Below, in pieces: positions 34,181 to 40,452 of a DNA stretch of 40,452 nt. Positions within the stretch are counted from its first letter, which is position 1. Each line of letters begins with the position of its first letter. The translations under genes were made by a program, and so were the position numbers. Source of the DNA: Pelagibacterales bacterium SAG-MED34 (GTDB taxonomy: Bacteria; Pseudomonadota; Alphaproteobacteria; Pelagibacterales; Pelagibacteraceae); NCBI GenBank assembly GCA_014653665.1, contig JACWEE010000006.1, positions 1 to 40,452 of the forward strand, written 5' to 3'. The notes under the pieces were generated by a model. The model searched no databases. It had not been told where the DNA came from and saw only the letters and a list, made by a program, of their open reading frames with translations.

Positions 34181-34204
34181 TTAATTGTCGACAGTTAATT
34201 AACT
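34181..34204. promoter_or_regulatory. overlapping palindromes upstream of the TRAP binding-protein gene
   Basis: TTAATTGTCGACAGTTAA (34181-34198) is a palindrome with 8 of 9 pairs matching, centred on TGTCGACA. A second, perfect 12-base palindrome AGTTAATTAACT spans 34193-34204. They sit just before the strong Shine-Dalgarno AGGAG (34209-34213) of the binding-protein gene. The first resembles dyad operators of GntR-type regulators (GT/AC half-sites), but no regulator gene is in view. Confidence 0.4.
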
Positions 34205-34219
34205 ATAGAGGAGAAATAA

Positions 34220-35350
34220 ATGATTAAAGACAAAAAGTTGAAAGGTAAAAAATTACCTTCAAGACGTAAGTTCTTTAAAGCTGCTGCTGCGACTGGTGTT
34301 GCTGCTGTAGCTGCATCATCTTTAGCTGCTCCAGCTGTTGCTGCTGAAAGAATAGAAGCATCAATGGTTGCTACTTGGGGAAGAGATTTTCCAGGTCTAG
34401 GAACAGGAGCACAAAGATTTGCACAAAGAATAACAGATATGAGTGACGGTAGAATACAAGTTACTTACTATGCTGCTAACGAAAGAGTTAAAGCATTTGA
34501 CTCATTTGATGAAGTAGCATCTGGTAACTCGCAAATGTATCATGCCGCTGACTATTACTGGGTAAAGAAAAATCCTGCATGGGGTTACTTTACAGCAGTA
34601 CCTTTTGGTTTCACTTACACTGAAATGAATGCTTGGATCAGATTTGCTGGTGGTCAGGAGTTATGGGACGAACTAGCAGATGGTTTTGGTCTAAAAAACT
34701 TCATGTGTGGTGATACAGGAGTTCAAATGGGTGGATGGTTTAACAAAAAAATCAGAAGTCCTAACGACTTTAAAGGTTTAAAAATGCGTATGCCTGGTTT
34801 AGGTGGACAAGTTATTGGTAAACTTGGAGGATCTCCAGTTTCACTTCCTGGTGGACAGATTTATGAAAACTTGGTTTCTGGTGCAATTGATGCAACAGAG
34901 TGGGTTGGTCCATGGAATGATGAAGCAATGAAATTCCAAGAAGCTGCTAAATACTACTACTATCCTGGTATGCACGAGCCTGGATCTATGTTAGCATGCG
35001 GAACTAACAAGTCTTGGTTCACAAGCTTATCTAAATCAGATCAGTTGTTAATCGAAGCTGCTGCAGCAATGGAAAATGATGTTATGATGTCAGAGTACAA
35101 TGCTAAAAATGGTGCAGCCTTAGATAGATTAATCAACGACCATGGTGTTAAACTCGAGAGATTTAACGACAAGGTTTATGATGGTTTTGGAAAAGCAGCA
35201 GAGGAAGTCTTTGAAGAGACAAGAGCGAGTAGTCCTCTTGCAGAAAGAATCCACTCAAGTTTCTTAAAAGCAAGAAAAGAAATTGGTGCTTGGACAAACC
35301 TTTCAGACTCACCTTACATTCAGCAAAGAAACAGAGTGCTAGGAATGTAA
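34220..35350 (+). CDS. TRAP transporter periplasmic substrate-binding protein (DctP family, TakP-like)
   Basis: A 376-residue protein. The N-terminus has a twin-arginine signal (SRRKFFKAAAATGVAAVA, cleavage after AVAA near residue 41). The mature part has RFAQRITDMSDGRIQVTYY, KGLKMRMPGLGGQV with the carboxylate-binding Arg, and DATEWVGPWNDEAMKFQEAAKYYYYPG, which resembles the 2-oxo acid binding protein TakP as I recall it. It probably delivers a 2-oxo or 2-hydroxy monocarboxylate to the permease. A strong AGGAG lies 6 bases before the ATG, and GC content is higher than in neighbours, suggesting high expression. A terminator follows. Confidence 0.92.
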   Translation: MIKDKKLKGKKLPSRRKFFKAAAATGVAAVAASSLAAPAVAAERIEASMVATWGRDFPGLGTGAQRFAQRITDMSDGRIQVTYYAANERVKAFDSFDEVASGNSQMYHAADYYWVKKNPAWGYFTAVPFGFTYTEMNAWIRFAGGQELWDELADGFGLKNFMCGDTGVQMGGWFNKKIRSPNDFKGLKMRMPGLGGQVIGKLGGSPVSLPGGQIYENLVSGAIDATEWVGPWNDEAMKFQEAAKYYYYPGMHEPGSMLACGTNKSWFTSLSKSDQLLIEAAAAMENDVMMSEYNAKNGAALDRLINDHGVKLERFNDKVYDGFGKAAEEVFEETRASSPLAERIHSSFLKARKEIGAWTNLSDSPYIQQRNRVLGM

Positions 35351-35369
35351 TTACGTCTTTTATGTAATT

Positions 35370-35399
35370 AAAAGGGCCCTTAATTGGGCCCTTTTTTTT
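35370..35399 (+). terminator. intrinsic terminator after the TRAP binding-protein gene
   Basis: AAAAGGGCCC (35370-35379), loop TTAATT, GGGCCCTTTT (35386-35395), then more T's to 35399. It is the clearest rho-independent terminator in the window. Placed between the binding-protein and permease genes, it would let partial read-through make far less permease than binding protein. Confidence 0.9.
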
Positions 35400-35439
35400 A
35401 GTTTTGATAAAAGCAAAAATTTAGTATTTAGAAAAGTTA

Positions 35440-36429
35440 ATGGACGGAAAAAATAAAAGTATTCATCTTTATCTCAGAATTTTAAGTTATTCAGTGATAG
35501 CTTTTACCTTAGCTTTTTTGTTAAACAACTTACTTACAGTTTGGGCTGAATGGCCTGGAGTGAGAAAAATATTTTCTCATTACGAATTGTTTGGTCATAA
35601 ACAAAAGCTCTTAGAGGGATCAGACTTAAATTATGGTTACATGCAAATTGGATTATATCTGATTTGTATAGGACTTTTAATATCTTATGTTTTTAAGACT
35701 TATTCTCAAACTTTAGAAAAAGACTCAGAAATACTGTCAAAATTTTCTGCTTATATAGTTAGGTCATCTTTCTGGGCGGTATTCTTGGTTGGTTTAGCTG
35801 ATTTTATAATTTCTTTTATGGTTGTTGAAAGATTATGGGAAACAATTTTTAGTCCAGAGGTTAAAGCCTTCATGGTCAAAGCTCCTGAAAGAATAACCTT
35901 TATACATTTTCCAATTATTGCTGTTTCATTTATTATTGGTTATTTTACAAAATCGGTTGGTTTTATTTGGCTTGCAGTTTTAGTTGTCTTAAGTGAATTT
36001 TTTATAGTTTTATCTAGATTTATATTTTCTTATGAACAAGCTTTTCAAGGAGACCTTGTAAGATTTTGGTATGCAGCATTATATTTATTTGCAAGTGCTT
36101 ATGCACTAATTCATGAGGGCCATGTTAGAGTTGATGTTCTTTACTCCACTTTCAGTGAAAGAAAAAAAGCATGGACTAATGCAATTGGTTCTGCAGTACT
36201 TGGTATACCACTTTGTTTGATTGTTATATTTTTAGGTTTAAATGGTAAAGCAAGTATTATTAATGGACCAGTAGTTGCTTTTGAGGTCACCCAACAAGGG
36301 TCTAATGGATTATATTTACTTTATTTGATGGCGGTGTATCTAGCGGTATTTGCTATCACAATGTTGTTACAGTTCACAAGTTTTTTTATGGGCAGCAGTT
36401 TCAAACTTTTAAACAGTAGGGAAAATTAG
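35440..36429 (+). CDS. TRAP transporter small permease (DctQ family), N-terminally extended
   Basis: A 329-residue membrane protein with about eight hydrophobic segments. The DctQ domain is the C-terminal half: FQGDLVRFWYAALYLFASAYALIHEGHVRVDVLYSTFSERKKAW is the family signature. Typical DctQ proteins have about 160-230 residues and four segments, so the first 170 residues are an extra membrane portion with about four segments. It is separated from the binding-protein gene by the terminator and lies 3 bases before the large permease. Confidence 0.88.
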   Translation: MDGKNKSIHLYLRILSYSVIAFTLAFLLNNLLTVWAEWPGVRKIFSHYELFGHKQKLLEGSDLNYGYMQIGLYLICIGLLISYVFKTYSQTLEKDSEILSKFSAYIVRSSFWAVFLVGLADFIISFMVVERLWETIFSPEVKAFMVKAPERITFIHFPIIAVSFIIGYFTKSVGFIWLAVLVVLSEFFIVLSRFIFSYEQAFQGDLVRFWYAALYLFASAYALIHEGHVRVDVLYSTFSERKKAWTNAIGSAVLGIPLCLIVIFLGLNGKASIINGPVVAFEVTQQGSNGLYLLYLMAVYLAVFAITMLLQFTSFFMGSSFKLLNSREN

Positions 36430-36432
36430 AAT

Positions 36433-39096
36433 ATGGAATTATTTTTCTTAGCCGTTTTAGTTTTAATCATGATAGTAGCTCTTGCATCTGGTTATCCTGT
36501 TGCATTTGCTCTTCCAGGTTCAGCAATAATATCTATTGGTTTAGCTGCATTCTTTGGTTATCTATTTGAAGGTGATGCAGATGCATTCTTTGCAGTAGAT
36601 GGGCCAATAGAATGGCTTGTTGCCGGTATAACTAATTTTAGAAGTAATTACTGGGACGTTGAAACAGATACATTGATTGCAATTCCTTTATTTATTTTTA
36701 TGGGAATTATGCTTCAAAAATCAAAAATCGCTGAAGACTTATTAATTACAATGGGCCAATTATTTGGTCCTATCCCAGGAGGTTTGGGTATCTCTGTTAT
36801 ATTTGTTGGTGCATTATTAGCAGCAACCACAGGTATTGTGGGAGCAACAGTAATTGCTATGGGATTAATCTCTTTACCAACAATGTTAAATAATAATTAC
36901 GACAGAAAACTTGCAAGTGGAATTGTTTGTTCATCTGGAACACTTGGACAAATTATTCCTCCATCTATCGTATTGATCATTATTGCAGACCAATTAGCCA
37001 GTGCATCAGATGTTGCAAATAATATGAGACAGAATGATTACAAAGCATTAACTGGTGAGTTTAATATGCCAGGTGAGTTTAGGGTTGGATCATCAAGCGC
37101 TGGAGATATGTTCCTTGGAGCTTTATTGCCAGGACTAGTGTTGGTAGCTCTTTATATGATTTATGTTTTCTTTTATGCAAGATTTAAAAAAGGAGTTGCA
37201 CCACCAGTACCATTTAAAGGTGAATTTAATTTTAAATTTTGGATGAGAGTAATTGTTATAATTATTCCACCTCTTGCATTAATATTTGCAGTTTTAGGTT
37301 CAATATTAATGGGAATTGCAACCGTTAACCAAGCTGGTTCTATTGGAGCTATAGGTGCAACATTAATGGCAGGTTATAGATTATTTGAAGGAAAGAAAAG
37401 TGCCTTTTACCCTCTTTTGCTTATAATCGGCTCATTGATACCCATCACTTTTTTTGCCTCAAACTATGAACTCAATATAAAAAATTTAGAAGAAAGAGAT
37501 ATTGGAGCAATATACATAACAGCTTTCTTCGTTGTTCTTCTTGTAATCGGAATTTCATGGAGTTTTTGGAGAACTTATAAAACTGAGAATGTCTTAAAAG
37601 AAGTTGTAACCGAAACCTGTATTACTACTTCTATGGTATTTATTATCCTATTAGGAGCAGCGATGCTTACTTCAGGTTTTAGAGCATTTGGTGGCGAGGA
37701 ATTGGTTAGAGATTTTCTTCAAGACTTACCCGGTGGCTTTTGGACCCAATTTGTAGTTGTTATGATCGTAATATTTTTGTTGGGTTTCTTTTTAGATTTC
37801 ATTGAAATAGCAGTTGTTGTTGTTCCAATAATTGCACCAATATTGTTAGCTGAAACAGGAGCAAATGTAACAGCAGTTTGGTTGGGAGTTATGATTGGTG
37901 TGAACTTACAAACTTCTTTTTTAACTCCTCCATTTGGATTTGCCCTGTTTTATTTGAAAGGTGTAGCGCCAAAAGTAGTACAAACATTAGATATTTGGAA
38001 GGGTGTAGTGCCATTTATAGCCCTTCAGCTTATTGGATTGGCCATTGTAGGTTCTTACCCATCACTTGTAAACTACCTTCCTAACAGAGTTTATTTAACT
38101 TCAAATGTAGCGCCACCTCCTATGAACCCCAAACTGCAATATTGTCTACAAGAATATAAGTTTGCAAGATACGATACAAATGGTGATGCAATAAAGAATG
38201 CAATATTAAAATTCCAATCAGACTCACCAACCAATCTTCCTGATGATAAAATGGAAATATTAGAAGATCATTTTGATAGTGCACTAGGGACTTTTGCTTT
38301 AGTAGAAAAACTAAAAAACGCAGAGAAAATATACAATGATTATACAGTTGATTATAGAGATATGCATTTTACTGTTAGAAAAAAGCAGAAAAAAATTCTT
38401 AAATTAAACAAAAAAATTGATAAGTACAAAGCTGAAATTAGGAATTTGGATGATGATGATATCAGTGATAAAAATAAAATTGAATTAAAAATAGAAGATA
38501 TCAAGTTAGAAATCGATGAAATAAGTAAATCTATTCCAGATACCTGGGAAACTAAAAATTCAGAATTTGAAAAAATTAAAAAAGCTAAAAATACAACATC
38601 AAAAAGATACAAAAGAAATGTAGATGATGCTTATGATTTATTAGACCAGTTTGCTTTATTTATAGTCGACGTAGATAAACTTAAAGAGGTATCCAATGAT
38701 ATTAAAAAATTAGAAATGACTGTTGAAAAAGAAAACCAAACAAAAAATTATGAAGAGTCAATATCAATAATGGATGGTCTATTTGACAAATTAAGTGAAA
38801 CATCTGGAATGGATGCTTTTCTGGACAGTGTTGATGAATTATTCTCAGAAATGGACTCTGAAGAAATTAATGCTGAAGAGGTAAAAATAAAATCTGATGC
38901 AGTTATAGAGCTTTACAATAAAGAAGTTTCTTGGAGATCAGTTGCTAAACAAGATTTAATGCCAAAACTTCAGGAATACAATCTTGCAATTAAAGAGACT
39001 ATTGGATTAAGATTACAATCTAAGTTAACAAAAGAGCAAGCCATATACGTCTCAAGATGTAATTCAGTACATAGAGATATTTCTTTAAATTTTTAA
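36433..39096 (+). CDS. TRAP transporter large permease (DctM family) with a long C-terminal extension
   Basis: An 887-residue protein; usual DctM length is about 430, or about 600 in larger subtypes. Residues 1-540 are the permease: SGYPVAFALPGSAIISIG, DTLIAIPLFIFMGIMLQKSKIAEDLL, GATVIAMGLISLPTML, CSSGTLGQIIPPSIVLIIIADQ, IEIAVVVVPIIAPIL and NLQTSFLTPPFGFALFYLKG. From about residue 545 a soluble, charged, helical region runs to the end, including a coiled-coil-like stretch (about 648-700, rich in Lys/Glu/Ile) and a Ser/Asp/Glu-rich middle. The frame is continuous, with no frameshift sign. The extension's role is unknown. It ends exactly where convergent panE ends. Confidence 0.9.
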   Translation: MELFFLAVLVLIMIVALASGYPVAFALPGSAIISIGLAAFFGYLFEGDADAFFAVDGPIEWLVAGITNFRSNYWDVETDTLIAIPLFIFMGIMLQKSKIAEDLLITMGQLFGPIPGGLGISVIFVGALLAATTGIVGATVIAMGLISLPTMLNNNYDRKLASGIVCSSGTLGQIIPPSIVLIIIADQLASASDVANNMRQNDYKALTGEFNMPGEFRVGSSSAGDMFLGALLPGLVLVALYMIYVFFYARFKKGVAPPVPFKGEFNFKFWMRVIVIIIPPLALIFAVLGSILMGIATVNQAGSIGAIGATLMAGYRLFEGKKSAFYPLLLIIGSLIPITFFASNYELNIKNLEERDIGAIYITAFFVVLLVIGISWSFWRTYKTENVLKEVVTETCITTSMVFIILLGAAMLTSGFRAFGGEELVRDFLQDLPGGFWTQFVVVMIVIFLLGFFLDFIEIAVVVVPIIAPILLAETGANVTAVWLGVMIGVNLQTSFLTPPFGFALFYLKGVAPKVVQTLDIWKGVVPFIALQLIGLAIVGSYPSLVNYLPNRVYLTSNVAPPPMNPKLQYCLQEYKFARYDTNGDAIKNAILKFQSDSPTNLPDDKMEILEDHFDSALGTFALVEKLKNAEKIYNDYTVDYRDMHFTVRKKQKKILKLNKKIDKYKAEIRNLDDDDISDKNKIELKIEDIKLEIDEISKSIPDTWETKNSEFEKIKKAKNTTSKRYKRNVDDAYDLLDQFALFIVDVDKLKEVSNDIKKLEMTVEKENQTKNYEESISIMDGLFDKLSETSGMDAFLDSVDELFSEMDSEEINAEEVKIKSDAVIELYNKEVSWRSVAKQDLMPKLQEYNLAIKETIGLRLQSKLTKEQAIYVSRCNSVHRDISLNF

Positions 39097-40113
39097 TTAA
39101 CTTGTAATTTGATCAATTAATTCTGATCTTTTATATAATCCTAGATTTTCTGCTTTCTTCTTTAAATTTTCGTATTCAATTTTTAAATTTGTAGTTTTAA
39201 CATCAACTTTGTTTCCAATCTCAATTATAGATCCTATAATTGGATCAATTTCCAAAGGACGTTTTGCATGCAAGTCTTGAGTTGTGGATGGTTTATGATC
39301 TTTAATTGAAATTGCAGCATTTATTCTATGGTCTATAGAAACGTTAAATTTAACCCCAATTTTCTCCCCTACAGATTGACATTCTTCCATTAATTTTCTC
39401 ACGATTTTCAATAGTTCTGGGTCATTACCAATTTCATCTAAAGATTTATCGTGTAGTGCGCTAACAATATTAAAAGAGCAATTACCCCAAAGCTTTATCC
39501 ATATTTCATCTCTTAAGTTACTTTTTTGTGGTGCTTTTAAACCTCCGGCAATTAATAAGTCTGCAATAATTTTAAGTCTTTCTGATTTTGATCCATCAGG
39601 TTCGCCTAATGTAAATCTTTCACCACCATTGTGCTTAATAACTCCAGGTTCAGTAATTTCAGCTGCTGGATAAACTACACAACCGAGAGCTCTTGAAGGT
39701 TTCAAAGAATTCCAAATTTTACCATCAGGATCAACACTATCTATATGTTTCTCATCTAAGTTTGTCCCTGTGTTAGCTTTATGAAAATACCACCAGGGTA
39801 AGCCATTTACAGCAGATATTATAGTTGTATTTTCTCCAATTAAGTTTTGTAGAGACTCTACTATATTAGTAATCGCGTGAGCTTTCACTGAAATAAAAAT
39901 ATAATCTTGAATTCCAAGTTCTTTAGGATCATCTGTTACTTTTAATTTAAAGTTTTCTGATTTATCATTTTTAATTAATGTTAAGCCGTTTTCTTCTATA
40001 GCTTTCTTGTGTGGACCCCTAGCTATAAGCGATAAATCAATATTATTTTTACTCAAGCATGCCGCTAAATATCCACCAATAGATCCTGCACCAAATATAC
40101 AAACTTTTGTCAT
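39097..40113 (-). CDS. 2-dehydropantoate 2-reductase family protein (ketopantoate reductase/PanE-like)
   Basis: A 338-residue protein. The NADPH-binding motif VCIFGAGSIGGYLAACL is N-terminal; ISVKAHAI, NGLPWWYFH and LRDEIWIKLWGNCSFNIVSAL (catalytic Lys in the last) are typical, as is TTQDLHAKRPLEIDPIIGSI in the C-terminal domain. True ketopantoate reduction for pantothenate/CoA synthesis is possible, but many paralogues of this length act on other 2-oxo acids, so I give no symbol. Its ATG overlaps the upstream acyl-CoA synthetase stop by one base. Confidence 0.88.
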   Translation of the reverse strand: MTKVCIFGAGSIGGYLAACLSKNNIDLSLIARGPHKKAIEENGLTLIKNDKSENFKLKVTDDPKELGIQDYIFISVKAHAITNIVESLQNLIGENTTIISAVNGLPWWYFHKANTGTNLDEKHIDSVDPDGKIWNSLKPSRALGCVVYPAAEITEPGVIKHNGGERFTLGEPDGSKSERLKIIADLLIAGGLKAPQKSNLRDEIWIKLWGNCSFNIVSALHDKSLDEIGNDPELLKIVRKLMEECQSVGEKIGVKFNVSIDHRINAAISIKDHKPSTTQDLHAKRPLEIDPIIGSIIEIGNKVDVKTTNLKIEYENLKKKAENLGLYKRSELIDQITS

Positions 40114-40452
40114 TAATTATTTAAACCAAATTTTTTTGCTAAAACGTTTCTTTGTAGTTTTCCTGTTGCTCCTTTTGGAATTTCCTCAACAAAAAAAATT
40201 TTTTTTGGTATTTTAAACTTAGCAAGTTTTTCTTGAGCATATTCTAAAACATCATTTTCTGAACATGTCTCACCACTTTTTATTATTATTGCGCTTGCAA
40301 TATTTTCTCCAAGCATTTTATCATCATAACCAAAACAAACTGCTTGATCTATAAATGGATGGTCCATTAATACATTGTCAACTTCTAATGGAGATATTTT
40401 TTCTCCACCTTTATTAATTATTTCTTTCAATCTTCCTGAAATCTTTAAATAA
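40113..40452 (-). CDS. AMP-dependent acyl-CoA synthetase, C-terminal part (cut by window edge)
   Basis: Only the last 112 or so codons are present; the 5' part lies beyond the window. The frame is open to the edge and reads YLKISGRLKEIINKGGEKIS near 40450-40395, the hinge motif of the adenylate-forming family (GRxKExIxxGG), then SPLEVDNVLMDHP and the C-terminal IPKGATGKLQR, whose Lys drives adenylation. The GGEKISPLEVD wording is like oxalate-CoA ligases (Pcs60/AAE3 type), but the substrate cannot be fixed from this end. It is translated just before the PanE-like gene. Confidence 0.88.
   Translation of the reverse strand, partial: YLKISGRLKEIINKGGEKISPLEVDNVLMDHPFIDQAVCFGYDDKMLGENIASAIIIKSGETCSENDVLEYAQEKLAKFKIPKKIFFVEEIPKGATGKLQRNVLAKKFGLNN

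Noticed and set aside
36433-39096. Frameshifted fusion of a TRAP permease with a separate downstream gene
   Set aside because: The frame is continuous, with no internal stop and no ribosome site near the junction, so I treat it as one protein, though a fusion in evolution is possible.
1-40452. CRISPR arrays, insertion sequences, phage or integrase genes, antiphage systems
   Set aside because: No repeated spacer structure, transposase, integrase or terminal repeats are visible; all but a few genes are core metabolism.

Overview
The window is AT-rich, very tightly packed chromosomal DNA that reads as an alphaproteobacterium of the SAR11/Pelagibacter type. The signs are Lys/Asn/Ile-rich proteins, overlapping or abutting genes, almost no intergenic DNA, many genes without a Shine-Dalgarno site, and alphaproteobacterial gene orders such as heparinase-like/purH and tsaD opposite hemC-hemD. 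I see no insertion sequence, prophage, CRISPR array or plasmid gene. No stretch over 300 bases lacks a gene.

Layout. Bases 1-1451 hold two hairpins, a strong sigma70-type promoter, a tRNA-Gly(GCC), a sulfotransferase starting 6 bases after the tRNA, and a pterin carbinolamine dehydratase. Bases 1455-7808 run leftward: purH, a heparinase II/III-like protein, rpe, a YggT-like membrane protein and a two-part Na+/solute symporter (DUF4212 small subunit plus large subunit). Bases 7929-12154 hold an unknown conserved protein (+), then leftward tsaD, an unlisted 38-residue basic protein, an EVE protein and acetyl-CoA synthetase. Symporter plus acs suggests uptake and activation of acetate or a similar short acid. 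Bases 12209-17114 run rightward: hemC, hemD, an MscS-type channel, yggT, folD and an exported metallo-beta-lactamase-fold hydrolase. Bases 17111-21262 run leftward: a small CGCC-tailed protein, an unusual photolyase-family protein, argG, an IalB-like protein and an aldo/keto reductase. Bases 21334-23473 hold a Bax-inhibitor-1 family protein, DUF2794, yciB, hspQ and an unlisted 31-residue ORF.

Bases 23560-28195 are a cytochrome c maturation run (ccmC-D-E-F-G-H; no ccmA, ccmB or ccmI here) followed by a PagL-like lipid A deacylase. Bases 28205-39096 look like a 2-hydroxy/2-oxo acid module: two tandem FMN-dependent L-2-hydroxyacid oxidases, a PLP aminotransferase, a GlcD/D-lactate-dehydrogenase-like flavoprotein, an NAD(P)-dependent D-2-hydroxyacid dehydrogenase and a TakP/DctP-type TRAP transporter. 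The transporter's large permease carries an unusual C-terminal extension of about 340 residues. The window ends leftward with a PanE-like reductase and the 3' part of an acyl-CoA synthetase cut by the window edge.

The items most worth a second look are the photolyase-family protein, whose alpha/beta domain seems to follow rather than precede the FAD domain; the extended TRAP large permease in its hydroxyacid context; two previously uncalled small ORFs, one with a hairpin that could occlude its start; an EF-hand-like loop inside the symporter; and a 45-base identical block shared by the two hydroxyacid oxidase paralogues.
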